Below the pieces are notes generated by a model that searched no databases, was not told the DNA's origin, and saw nothing but the letters and a program-made list of their open reading frames with translations. The position numbers were made by a program, and so were the translations under genes. From NCBI GenBank assembly GCA_965153355.1, contig OZ231126.1:2108001-2172000 (forward strand): a DNA stretch of 64,000 nt, in the 5' to 3' direction. Below are positions 10,612-21,395 of this stretch, piece by piece; position 1 is the first letter of the stretch; every line of letters begins with the position of its first letter. Origin of the DNA: Flaccisagitta enflata. Taxonomy: Eukaryota > Chaetognatha > Sagittoidea > Aphragmophora.

Positions 10612-10687
<76 letters not shown>
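10612..10687. repeat. (CAA)n microsatellite
   Basis: About 25 CAA triplets directly downstream of the preceding element's hairpin end. Confidence 0.95.
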
Positions 10688-10699
10688 CTTAACCTACAA

Positions 10700-11550
10700 C
10701 AACAACACTCCAATGGTGAAACTAATGTTCAATGTACTCACTTTCAAATTCTAACCATTTTTTTTTGAAAATATTTTTTTCTTTCTCAATGTTTTGATGA
10801 ATGTAATAACTAATTAATGAGTGATGTGCCTGAAGCATCAAAAGGTGTGGTACTCTTTGCTTATATGTCTATTTGTAGGTGGACTAGCGAATGTAGGAGA
10901 GGCTTTATTCCTCACTCAGATTCCAAGGCAAACCATCGGTCCGGCCATCTGTTGGTCCTTGAACAAGCCCGACCGGGCAACAATGCGTCCGGGCTGTGTC
11001 TCAGCGTGTACTGATCATGTGACATATGTATGGAGAGACAGATGGACAAACAGACGGGTGAAAAGACTCTCAAAACATGTTGGTTGATCATTTGTTTCAG
11101 TGTAGGATCTCACCGTGGCCAAAATCAGCCGAGAAACGCGATTTTTGCACAGGCGTAACGGACCGACGGACGGACGGACGGACGTACCAACGGACAGGCC
11201 GACGGACGGACTGACAGACAGACGGACGAACTGACAGACAGACGGACGGACGGACAGACCCTCTCATAGAGATGCGTTCCTGACGGACGCATCTTAAAAT
11301 GTGCATTTCCGCTCGTGCCACAGTCCATCAAATCCCACCCTGATGAAAAAAAAAACACCTTACGCCACTGTATCCCAATCTACCCACCTACACAGTCCAT
11401 CAAATCCCACCCTGATGGGAAAAAAACATCGAACGCCACTTTATCCCACTCAACCCACCTATGTCCACCCATGACCGCCGCGAAATTCCTAACCTCGGGT
11501 TGTTTAGGAGAAGATAGCTACTAAAGTGCTAAAAGAAGCGTATATTTCAC
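10700..11550. other. Intronic sequence with GACG tract and a short duplication
   Basis: No exon is recognised. A GACG/GACA tract at 11158-11262 resembles the tetranucleotide core of the interspersed family without its ends. The phrase CAGTCCATCAAATCCCACCC at about 11322 recurs at about 11393 in a ~72-bp tandem duplication. Related sequence (CCCACCTACACAATTCATG) occurs at 29540 inside the giant element. Confidence 0.45.
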
Positions 11551-11762
11551 CTTCCAGATTGATCCAAATAGGCCTTTGCCTGTCCCAGCGCTTTGGCGGT
11601 TTTGGTCCTGGTTCCGGTCAGTCTTGGCATTCCTCTAATGCGTTCTATCAAAGAATCGTAATCCCCGATGGTAGACTGATCAAATGTCAGATCCAAGCGA
11701 ACTTCATCCGCAAATTGAAAGATGGCCAGACGGACATCTCGGGAAGTAAACGAGATGTCGAG
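11551..11762 (-). CDS. vWA domain middle exon (second vWA module) of host gene
   Basis: The exon is 212 bp (70 codons plus 2 nt): LDISFTSRDVRLAIFQFADE, then DLTFDQSTIGDYDSLIERI and TGTRTKTAKALGQAKAYLDQ. RLAIFQFAD is the second vWA strand, and TGTRTKTAKALGQA contains the Thr of the metal-site second loop and the following helix. Acceptor CTTACAG is at 11763-11769 and donor GTGAAATATA at 11541-11550. The next upstream exon is 44161-44307, so the intron between them is 32,398 bp and contains the giant transposon. Confidence 0.85.
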
Positions 11763-11903
11763 CTGTAAGAAATGTTCACAAAAAATGTGAGAAAGTGTCA
11801 CAAAAAGAGGAACGCGAAAGAAGGAAACCATGGAAACGCGACAATATACAGATGAAAATGTGATAAATGACCCCCTCCAAAAAAAAAAGGTCATTAGACC
11901 TAA

Positions 11904-12127
11904 GTCGCGTGCAGGTCAGGTAGACAGACAGACAAACAATTTATTTTCGAAAAGACATTTGAAATGGCCATTTATGCCCAAAGTTTATTTTCTACCATTC
12001 AGAGACATAGAAAACACTTTAAAAAGCCTTTAAAACAGTTTTGTGACGGACAGACGGATGGATGGACCAATGGACCGACGGACCGACCCAAAAGTGGCTA
12101 ATAGAGTTGCGTAGCATGCGACTAAAA
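11904..12127 (+). mobile_element. Tetranucleotide-core element, truncated start
   Basis: It contains AGTCGCGTGCAGGT, a GACA tract, GACGGACGGACC-like sequence and the terminal hairpin GTTGCGTAGCATGCGACT then AAAA. It ends 24 bp before the giant transposon. Confidence 0.55.
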
Positions 12128-12151
12128 TCTGAAACACTCCTCTCCCTTACA

Positions 12152-12220
12152 CACTCAAAAAAAACTTTTTTTTTCTAATAATTATAGCAAAAAATTATAT
12201 CAATCGCGGACGAAATTATA
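12152..12220 (+). repeat. Left terminal inverted repeat of giant transposon
   Basis: 69 bp, starting CACTCAAAAAAAACTTTT and including ATCAATCGCGGACG. It is identical to the reverse complement of 40485-40553. Immediately inside, both ends continue with CATAACAATTATA after 3 differing bases. Confidence 0.95.
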
Positions 12221-13038
12221 TGACATAACAATTATACAGTCATTATATCGAAATTATATTTCATCCCACCCATTTTGCCGGAAAACAGTGGAATATTTTA
12301 ATTATATCATATTGAAGGTAGCCGAAAAATTCTGGATTCATTAATATATTTTTTATATCACTTTTACTTCGCGATTTTTCATAAAGTGCCATAACACTAA
12401 GTCTCACCAAAAATCAAAGTGTTTTGGCAATATAATAAGTATATGGTCCGAAAGAGTTGCGCAAAATGCTCATTTTTTCCCGCGTTAGAGTCATCTGAAG
12501 TATTATAATTAGATTGTGGAAAAACTTAAGTAAAAATGCAAGCCATTTTTGGCGACAGAGTTTTCTAAACTATAACGATTATAACGTACAGCCACTTTAA
12601 CAAAATAGACAGTCATGTAATTGTTCTTTTTTCGTACAAAAAACACAACGCCGAAATACGACATCTATCGACCATTTCATTTTTCCGAGAACACCCAGAA
12701 GGTTGCTCTTTTGTTCAATGACGGAAATTCCTCTCGCCGCAGATTAGGCAACAGCGGCAGCGCAGCACGCCCAGCGTAATGCTGCGGACCGCAGCGAAAA
12801 ATCGACGATTGCGTCAAATTTTTTACAATTTTTTCGTCGCGCCTGTTTGGGATGCTGCCCCTTTTTTGTATTGGACTAATTCTTTTTTTTTCCCCCTTTT
12901 GCAGATTCGTAAACATAATTAACTTCGTACTTTCGGCAAATTTTTATTCAACAATAATAAACTTTTACTACGATTTTACCTTCGCAATCAACTAGAAGGA
13001 CAAGTCGAAGCTACCTGTTACGACGACGACGAAGGAAG
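12221..13038 (+). promoter_or_regulatory. Left subterminal region of giant transposon and gene 1 leader
   Basis: It contains CATAACAATTATA and repeated ATTATAT/TTATATCA words to about 12365. Sequence at 12437-12600 (ATATGGTCC, TGCTCATTTTTTCCCGCG, GACAGAGTTTTCTAAACTATAAC) is clearly related to the 380-bp tandem unit at 17571-18712. CACTA elements carry short repeated transposase-binding motifs in this position. The segment from about 12700 is more GC-rich and probably includes the 5' leader of gene 1. No TATA box or start site can be assigned with confidence. Confidence 0.5.
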
Positions 13039-16000
13039 ATGGAGCCGTTTTTGGGAGATTATGGTAGGTCGTAGAATAAACGTAGGTTACACATCAATCC
13101 AGAACTTCAAAATATAAACAAGAACAAATAGGAACAAATAAAAAAGAACAACAACAACAAACATCAACAAAGAACAAATTTATACGATGCACAATAACAC
13201 AGAGAAATACACGAACATAAACAAGAAAGGCCGAGGCTATTGTACACTCTTTTATTTAACATTATGTTGTTCAACAAACGATTTCACATACTCTCATGTT
13301 TATCCATAGATATGACCAAGTTTCCCCCGCCCAACCCGTGGACCACCAAGCAATTCCGGTTTAATTCATACGACCTCCACTGGGAGGACGGATTGCCGCC
13401 GAACTACCAGCACCTCCTCTACGTCACCGTGGGCGATGAGCGCTACCTTCTCGGTCGTTTCATCCCAAGTTGCCAGGTAACAACATCTACGCAAATGGGT
13501 TAAATTTACGCTATAATTTCTTAAGCAGCAGTGACATAGTAAATATTAAACATATATAAACTATTAAAGATTTTTCTAAAGCATTATTATTACCGACTGT
13601 TCGTCAACTAGTAAGATTATGTCTTGCGACATATCCTGCTATGAACAGCCACACAAAGAAACGTTACACACGCTCAAAAAAGAGACACAGTTAATCACAC
13701 TCACTGTAACCTGTTTTGTTTTTAAGACAGAGTTTAGTCAAAAAAAATATTAGCAGCAACTGTTCCAGTACTAGCAAGATTATGTCCAACGACATATCGT
13801 GCTAGGAACAGCCACACAAACATATACAAGATGTTACACACCCTCAAAAAAGGGATGTTCGCCAAGCTACTTTGTCACTGCTGCTTTTGGCACCCACACT
13901 AAAGCACTGTTCTCACGAGCCATTGCTTTCATTTCAATCAACCAAACCTTCCTTGGTATTTGGCGAAAATATGAATTTTTAACGTATTTTCAATTTTTTC
14001 CCCTTTTTTCTTCAATATTGTTGGATATGGCAGTTTCAGAACAGTGTTTTCGGTGATTCTTTTTTAATGGTTCTTTGGGGTTGACTGCGATATGCAAATT
14101 CTTTTTTACATTTACTCGCAAAGCTTTTCGTTTTACAACATGTAAATTAAATCCAAAATAATGGCATGTCATTTTAATTACGATAATTGCTCTTGAAAGA
14201 TTAACGAGTTTCGGTTTAAACACAACCGCCGATACAATTCTGCTTAACTTGTTATTTATTTGACAGGCCACTTTACCATTTCCAGTTGTGTGCACGCGTC
14301 TGTATGTCATGCTTCATTTTGTTGTTTTTTGTGTTTCTCTCTTCTTCTGCGTCTGTCTCTCTGTCTGTCTGTCCGTCGTTCTGTTTTACTGTCATTATTT
14401 GTAGTACTTGCTAATATGTTTAACATATGTACCTCACTCCTTCTACAGAAACTTTGGGTAGAGCATTTGTCCGCGTTCCTCAGGAAAAAGCGTTTCTCCT
14501 CTTTGAGAAAAAGCTTGGGCCGTAAATTGGCCTCCGTCATTAAAAAAGTTCGTTAAATATTACTCGACCATTTGTTTTAAAAGTCAAACTCCTTCTTGTT
14601 TCCCAACAAGTTTTAAGAATTAAAATGTCATATATCAGTCTTCGGTAAAAAGGAATTTAAAAAAAAAGAAACAGTTAAAAAGGTTGCAAGTAAAATTAAC
14701 ATATCGCAGTTAGGAACAATACGGCTTAAAATGTACTTTAATAACAGCCTATTTTTTATAGGATTATTTCTTTGCGAGTTATTTTTCCAATTTAATATAT
14801 CCCCGAAAATTAATTTGAAAATAATGCTTTGCCGTTTACCATTAAAGACTAAACTCTGTCTTAAAAACAAAACAGGTTACAGTGAGTGTGATTAACTGTG
14901 TCTCTCTTAAGCAGCAATAACATAGCAATTTGGGGAGTATTCCTTTTTTGAGCGTGTGTAACGTTTCTTTGTGTGGCTGTTCATAGCAGGATATGTCGCA
15001 AGACATAATCTTACTAGTTGACGAACAGTCGGTAATAATAATGCTTTAGAAAAATCTTTAATAGTTTATATATGTTTAATATTTACTATGTCACTGCTGC
15101 TTAAGAAATTATAGCGTAAATTTAACCCATTTGCGTAGATGTTGTTACCTGGCAAAAAAAATATTAGACAGAGTTTAGTCTTTAATGGTAAACGGCAAAG
15201 CATTATTTTCAAATTAATTTTCGGGGATATATTAAATTGGAAAAATAACTCGCAAAGAAATAATCATATAAAAAATAGGCTGTTATTAAAGTACATTTTA
15301 AGCCGTATTGTTCCTAACTGCGATATGTTAATTTTACTTGCAACCTTTTCAACTGTTTCTTTTTTTTTAAAATTCCTTTTTACCGAAGACTGATATATGA
15401 CATTTTAATTCTTAAAACTTGTTGGGAAACAAGAAGGAGTTTGACTTTTAAAACAAATGGTCGAGTAATATTTAACGAACTTTTTTAATGACGGAGGCCA
15501 ATTTACGGCCCAAGCTTTTTCTCAAAGACACCAAGAAGTGATCTTTATTAGCGTGCACGGGAATGGCTGACCCGCTACATTTGTCTTAATCGTGCTTTGT
15601 GGGTTTATGTCTGTCCTCCATCGGTCTTTCGTTATTTTGTTTTTTTTTTCCTCAGCTCCTTTTCGTTCTTGAAGTTGCATTTATATATAATCAATTTCAC
15701 TTGTTTATTTTTTAGAAAATTTGGTTCGAGCACGTGCAAGCGTATTTGATCACGGATAATTCAACCTTCGGATTCTCGAATGTCCCCACGGATAATCCTC
15801 AAAGTGTCTACAAGAAGCAGCTCGCGTTAAAAGTTGGTCCTCACATCCCCATCTATCAACTCGACGATGGAACCATCACTGCCGAACCTCCTTTTCGACG
15901 CGGCTTTGTTTGCTTAGGTGAGTTTGGGGTTTCGTTTCAATGTGGATGTTTTGGATCCTATTTTCGTGACGATCACCTTTTATCAACTTTTTACATATCA

Positions 16001-19000
16001 AAACAATAGCCACTAGGTAAGTCACTTTATCTAAATTGTAGATCATTTGCAGCTTTGGAAGCTGATATGTTAACTGGTTTCGTAGAAAAATAACAAAGTT
16101 ACTTTTTTCTCTTATTTTCCCTTGTCGTTTTACAGAAAGACGAATTATTCGCACGAGGGATCGCTTTGTCAACAGGGTTCTCCAGAACATCGCCGCTAAT
16201 TTTCCGGTTGCCGCCACGAATGCTCGCGAGAACAGCATCTCCCAGGGGGACGAATCAAATTCTTCCTCGATTATAACGACCACGTCCATTAACTCATTGC
16301 GTTCTTCGGACTCCACCAGACCGAAATCCACCACCCCTACAGACGACATTGAAGGCCACGACTTAGATGAATCCCAAGACATCGATGCAACTACTTCACA
16401 TCATGTAAAATTATCGCCGCAACTTAGAGTCGACAATGTTGAACTTGCCGCCGTCGAGGAGGGACATTTGCCACTCAATCCTGTGGTAAATAATACATCT
16501 TCGGTCGCTAGTCCCGACATCGTCCAGCAGTCTCCTCTACGGGTCGTTTCCCAAGATCATCAACATCTGCATTCTCAAGACCCTCCAGAGATACCTCGGG
16601 TTGAATCGGTGTGCGGCGGCGAGCAGAATTTTATGCCTACTTCTCCTCCGGGTACCTCTCATTCGCTGCCAATACCTCCACTTGCGTCAACGGAAGCGAA
16701 CGCGTTACCCACAGCGCAGGCGCAGGCTGCGCAGGCGTTAATGTCCATGAGGAATTCGCCGGGTCCAAGTACGCCTGTAAGGCGAGCTTCTTCCGAAACC
16801 ATCGGTCTAGGTATGTAGATATTTACCCTGTTTGTGTTTGTTTCATATATTGTTACACAATACACACATACACCAAGCCTGAATACAAACAATCGCTAAA
16901 AAAATGCTAGAGTAAAATATATAGGCCTGAATAAAACTATAGTAACGGTAATTAGAATAGTTAGATCTTACAAGTTTTTTTAAGCGCCGCACAACAGAAC
17001 GTACATTATATACTTGTAGTGGCTTAATGTTTGATTTTCTGTTAATGTGACTCTGAACAGAATCAAGCTGTCAAAAATTTTTGTGGCGCTTTTGAAAAAA
17101 TCCAAATTGATTGTTTTTTCATTTTGAAAGTCAGATTTTAGGGTTGTTAGAATATCTTTGATACATATGCCTGAATTCCTCGATACCTTTCATTTGATAG
17201 GTCACTATATTTTTAAAGCAATGAAATTTTTAGTTTTGTCAACCGTTATAAAAAGCAACGGTAAAAATTGAAAATTTGATCTCTTTGAAAAATATAAAGA
17301 ACTATCAAACGAAAGGAAATTTCAGAATTCAATGCTATCTAAAAAGGTTTTAACAACCCTCTAAGTTCTGGCTGAATATAGATGAAAATCATCAGGATTT
17401 TTTTCTAAAGGCGCCACAAGAAAGATTTCTTTGGCTGGATCTAATTCAGGAATCCATCCTAGAGTAAATACATAGGCCTGAATAAAACTATAGTAACGGT
17501 AATTAGAATAGTTAGATCTTACAAGTTTTTTTAAGCGCCGCACAACAGCAACGTACACCTGATTATAATTGTTAGATCCTGCCGGAATGTTTAAGATTTT
17601 TTTAAAGTATATGGCCCTAAACAGACGCAAAATGTTCATTTTTTCCCGCGTAAAACTGCAAACAAATTTTAGAGACAGGGTTTCCTAAAGTATAATGATA
17701 CACGCATAGACCAAGTCTGAATATAAACACTCGTGAAAAACAAGGCTCGAGCACAATATATTTTTAGATCCCCGGCGAAGTTTTTCTTAGGCCTGAGTGA
17801 AACCATATATATAATATATAATATATAATATAATATAATTTAATAATATATAACATATAATATAACATAATATATAAAATATTATAATAGTTAAATCTTA
17901 AGATTTTTTTGTACTGACGCACAACATCAACGTACACCTGATTATAATTGTTAGATCCGGCCGGAATGTTTTTAATTTTTTTCAAGTATATGGCCCTAAA
18001 CAGACGCAAAATGTTCATTTTTTCCCGCGTAAAACTGCAAACAAATTTTAGAGACAGGGTTTCCTAAAGTATAATGATACACGCATAGACCAAGTCTGAA
18101 TATAAACACTCGTGAAAAACAAGGCTCGAGCACAATATATTTTTAGATCCCCGGCGAAGTTTTTCTTAGGCCTGAGTGAAACCATATATATAATATATAA
18201 TATAATATAATTTAATAATATATAATATATAATATAACATAATATATATAATATTATAATAGTTAAATAGTTAAATCTTAAGATTTTTTTTTACTGACGC
18301 ACAACATCAACGTACACCTGATTATAATTGTTAGATCCGGCCGGAATGTTATAAATTTTTTTTAAAGTATATGGCCCTAAACAGACGCGAAATGTTCATT
18401 TTTTCCTGCGTAAAACTGCAAACAAATTTTAGAGACAGGGTTTTCCTAAAGTATAATGATACACGCATAGACCAAGTCTGAATATAAACACTCCTGAAAA
18501 ACAAGGCTCGAGCACAATATATTTTTAGATCCCCGGCGAAGTTTTTCTTAGGCCTGAGTGAAACCATATATATAATATATAATATAATATAATTTAATAA
18601 TATATAATATATAATATAACATAATATATATAATATTATAATAGTTAAATAGTTAAATCTTAAGATTTTTTTTTACTGACGCACAACATCAACGTACACC
18701 TGATTATAATTGTTAGATCCGGCCGGAACGTTATTTTTATATTACACTAACCAAACGGCAACCTGTCGCTTGCTGATTCTCCCATTGCATAATTTCTTTT
18801 TCCCAGGGACATCCAATATCAACGACAGTGATGATGCGGGACAGTCGACACCGTCGCGTTCTCGTAACTCCAGTGAGATGGACGATGAAGAAGAGGATAC
18901 GTCAGCGTCGGATGTCAACATGTACGCCACAGCCGATAATCGCAAATCGTCCACTGCAGTCGGCAAGAGGAGGAAAACGACGGCGTCCGCGCCAACAAGG

Positions 19001-19078
19001 GTTCAACCCGCCGAGGCCGAGGCCGACCACCGAAACACCCTCAGAGTCCTGGCGATGTGGCGTCGCAGCAAACTGTAA
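13039..19078 (+). CDS. Giant-transposon gene 1: 446-aa protein of unknown function, 5 exons
   Basis: Proposed exons are 13039-13063, 13310-13476, 15716-15917, 16136-16810 and 18807-19078. All junctions are GT-AG and the sum (1,341 nt) closes in frame. The start MEPFLGDY sits in a 25-bp first exon with donor GTAGGT. Residues 1 to about 150 look globular (PPNPWTTKQFRFNSYDLHW, YLLGRFIPSCQKIWFEHVQA, VGPHIPIYQLDDGTI). The rest is Ser/Thr/Pro/Asp-rich and disordered, ending with an acidic stretch (DDEEEDTSASD) and a basic nuclear-localisation-like GKRRKT. I do not recognise the family. Intron 2 contains a complex inverted repeat and an alternative terminal exon; intron 4 contains a 380-bp tandem array. 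A nuclear DNA-associated role is only a guess from composition and position. Confidence 0.65.
13471..15535. repeat. Interleaved inverted repeats A-B-A'-B' in gene 1 intron 2
   Basis: Segment A (13471-13739) recurs inverted at about 14847-15154, and segment B (about 14500-14860) recurs inverted at 15168-15530. The shared joint is GACAGAGTTTAGTC. A' even includes a copy of the exon 2 end plus donor (TGCCAGGTAACAAC, inverted). B includes the 3' half of the alternative exon. A partly similar degenerate third copy of A lies at 13741-13890. Confidence 0.75.
14449..14556 (+). CDS. Alternative terminal exon of gene 1
   Basis: After acceptor TTCTACAG the frame reads KLWVEHLSAFLRKKRFSS and, after further basic residues, KKVR and a stop (35 codons). 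The start matches the first residues of constitutive exon 3 (KIWFEHVQAYL), and both exons join exon 2 in phase 0. Using this exon would give a 99-residue isoform with a very basic tail instead of 446 residues. It looks like a duplicated exon 3 start that diverged into a terminal exon. It could also be a dead duplicate. Confidence 0.45.
   Translation, partial: KLWVEHLSAFLRKKRFSSLRKSLGRKLASVIKKVR
17571..18712. repeat. ~380-bp tandem array (3 full units) in gene 1 intron 4
   Basis: Units start at TTAGATCC(G/T)GCCGGAA at about 17571, 17951, 18332 and 18712 (last partial). Partial units extend back to about 16915. Each contains TATAATTGTTAGATCC, TGTTCATTTTTTCCCGCG and an AT-rich TATAATATATAA run. 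It shares sequence with the left subterminal region of the transposon (12437-12600). Minus-strand frames inside are shadows. Confidence 0.9.
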
Positions 19079-19318
19079 AAACGCCCAAGAGACAAGCAAA
19101 AAAAGTTGACCAAAAAGCAACTGGAAACGCAATACATGAGGGAATACATGTCGTGTGGTGAAGTGGGCTCCGTGGGGTCCCAAAGACTTGTTTTGGCAGC
19201 AACGTCCGTGTTTGCAAAGTCGTCGCTGGTCGCACCTTCGTCGGCGTCGGCGTTATCGAATCGCCAGGGCCAAACCGTTCCAGTTGCCTTTACGTCGTCC
19301 ATTGCACCCAAGATTTGA
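19079..19318 (+). other. In-frame open continuation after the gene 1 stop codon
   Basis: Directly after TAA (19076-19078) the same frame stays open for 79 codons to TGA at 19316-19318. It starts with the basic KRPRDKQKKLTKKQLETQ and continues Ser/Ala-rich. Codon choice (many TCG, GCG) resembles that of gene 1. It may be former coding sequence cut by a nonsense mutation, a readthrough extension, or chance. Confidence 0.35.
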
Positions 19319-19326
19319 TTTGCAGG

Positions 19327-19632
19327 GGTGTATATAGTTGCACGACCTTTGATTTCTTTCCCCCCCCTGGTCCTTTGATTTTCTTCCCCACGGGGTCAAA
19401 CTACATTTGATTTTCTTCCCCATATACTTTCTATATAGTAATATTTTGGTTTAAATAGTATGAAATAGTATTGTGGTGATTAAATATTACATTTTAGTAC
19501 TGCCAAAAGTGTAATATCTTCTATATTTTCCTGTTTTTGGTTTTTCTACCCTTTGATTTTCTTCCCCATTTCCAAATCCTTTGATTTTATTCCCCCCCCT
19601 GCCGGGGGGGGGGAATATGCAACTATAACAGG
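19327..19632. mobile_element. Small inverted-repeat element, about 300 bp
   Basis: TATAGTTGCA near the left end is matched by TGCAACTATA near the right end. The interior repeats TTTGATTTTCTTCCCC five times. It lies just downstream of gene 1. The target duplication is not resolved. Confidence 0.4.
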
Positions 19633-19779
19633 CCTGTTGATTTGTCATTCTTTTTCCTTATTTTATCGGACGTTTCCCTTTATTGTGATGATTATGCAGA
19701 AATTGTGTTCATTGCCAGGGTTTAGCTAGAAAAAAACATTTTTCTTTTAACGTTCTAATGCATACACATAAAAACCAAG

Positions 19780-20008
19780 ATGAGAATTGTGATCAACTTG
19801 CCTGGAAGGAGGATCGTGGTCGAGCTGACTGAGTTGGAATTAGCCATCATCTCAGCTAGTATTCTATCAGCGACCCTGGTATTCAAAGACGAGTTGAAAG
19901 GTTAGCATGTTGGAAATTTTTTTGTTGACATATCATATTTGCCGTAATGTTTGTTGCAAGATTAATATAAGGGAAACGTCTGTTTCTGTAGAGTTTTTAA
20001 AGAAGTGA
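19780..20008 (+). CDS. Possible 45-aa microprotein gene in giant transposon (2 exons)
   Basis: Exon 1, 19780-19900, starts MRIVINLPGRRIVVELTELE and continues with AIISASILSATLVFKDELK. Donor AAAG/GTTAGC joins acceptor TTTCTGTAG at 19991 to give EFLKK and a stop at 20006-20008. Unspliced, it would end at 19905 after 41 residues. The amphipathic, coding-like composition and position between gene 1 and the transposase argue for a gene. The length is too small to be sure, and it could also be the first exon of a longer transcript leading to the transposase. Function unknown. Confidence 0.35.
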
Positions 20009-20224
20009 AAGCAGAACACAGAAACAAGATTAAAGTCTCGCTCCGGATGCGGCGTTGTGTAAGTCTGCATTTGTTTCGTTTACATTTTTGTTACGTTTTG
20101 GTTAATGAACCAATTTTTTTTTTTTATCCAATGGCCTTGCTTATAGATTAAAATGGTTTCTTCCCTGAGTTAGTGTTTATGATCGACCCGGCTATAACTT
20201 TTATCTTTAGTACATTGAGCAATT

Positions 20225-21270
20225 TAGGAACTTTTAAATTTCCTTTACTTGTTGATAGCAATTTGGCATCTATCGTTTTTTTATAAAACATTCTTAGTAC
20301 ATCATCATTTGCTAAAGGATCCTTTCACAAATTGGTGAAAAGCTTCACACAAGGAAAAAATTTTTAATGAGAAACGGCCGTCCTATCTGTTTGCTTGTCC
20401 ATAATGGGTGGAGTTATGTTCTTTTGCTGTTTTTTGGGGATCATATTGTCCAGTTGGTCTTTTTGTGGCTTTGATGAATATACCATTTTTATACATTCAA
20501 GTGCAACATTGCACCTGTGCACATCTTTATTTTTTTTTTTTCGATATCAACTTTAAAGTATGCGCGTTTTTCCCATGTTAACCACGGAATTTAAAACGTT
20601 GAAACAGAGTCGATGAATAACAATTATCGTCGTCCAAGTTAAATAATAACGTAGATGTGGTAGCATTCATGTTAAGAAATTAAATCTTCAATAGAGGTAT
20701 AACAAATCGAGAAAAATTGTGGAGGTTTATGCTTGTCCGCGGAATTTGCATTACTTAACTTCGATATAAGAAAAGGAAAAAATTTGCAAGACTCTCCATG
20801 TGACCATGACCGCATGAGCCCGGAGAGCTCTTTTTTTTATAGATTATCTCCTGTTATCCTGAACAAGCTGTGTGTACTGCTTTGCGGGTTTTTCTGTTAT
20901 GTTTGGTAAATCAATTGATACCACATGTTCAGAGTAAATCAGTGTCAGAGGAAACAGTTGTTCCGGTGTCCGTTGGTTTGTACCCTGGAGTATAACTATT
21001 AGATAACAAAACTTGTACGTGTTGCTTTGCACGTATAACGACCCAAGAGGTTGGACCTCCTGAGACGCAATTGCTCAAAGTATAAAAGGCTCATCTGGTT
21101 GGAGATTAAGTTGTTGGAAGACCTGGGAACTTTTTTCAGAATTATACATTCCTGGGGTAGTTGGTTTTTTATTGAATTCCTTCTATGGAAACATCCAACT
21201 TGTGAAATGTCAGTTTACATGTCTGTTACAGTCTATCTTGTCAAAACTGGAATATCACTGTATCGGGATT
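20225..21270 (-). pseudogene. Inverted, decayed partial copy of the giant-transposon transposase
   Basis: Read on the minus strand, this segment is collinear with the transposase CDS downstream. 21186-21040 matches 22495-22625, 21032-20838 matches 22625-22815 (frame still reads LIVILQGTNQR against LIVILEGTNQR), 20835-20740 matches 22885-22985, and 20395-20225 matches 23610-23800 (AAAGCTTCACACAAGG, inverted). The region matching about 22985-23610 is mostly missing or diverged, and stops interrupt the frame. It is a relic of an earlier or second element copy in reverse orientation, ending only about 110 bp from the intact gene. Confidence 0.85.
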
Positions 21271-21395
21271 ATTAGTGGTAGCAAAATTAGCTTCAATTAG
21301 AATAGCGGGAGTAGACCAGAATGTGACTTATACTGCCATCGTGACAACTATAACAATTATATCTGACTTACAGAATTCCCTTGCCCAGTTTCATA

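Noticed and set aside
17361-18567. Minus-strand frames with MNILRLFRAIYFKK
   Set aside because: Recur because of the 380-bp tandem array; no start or splice context and AT-rich intron composition.
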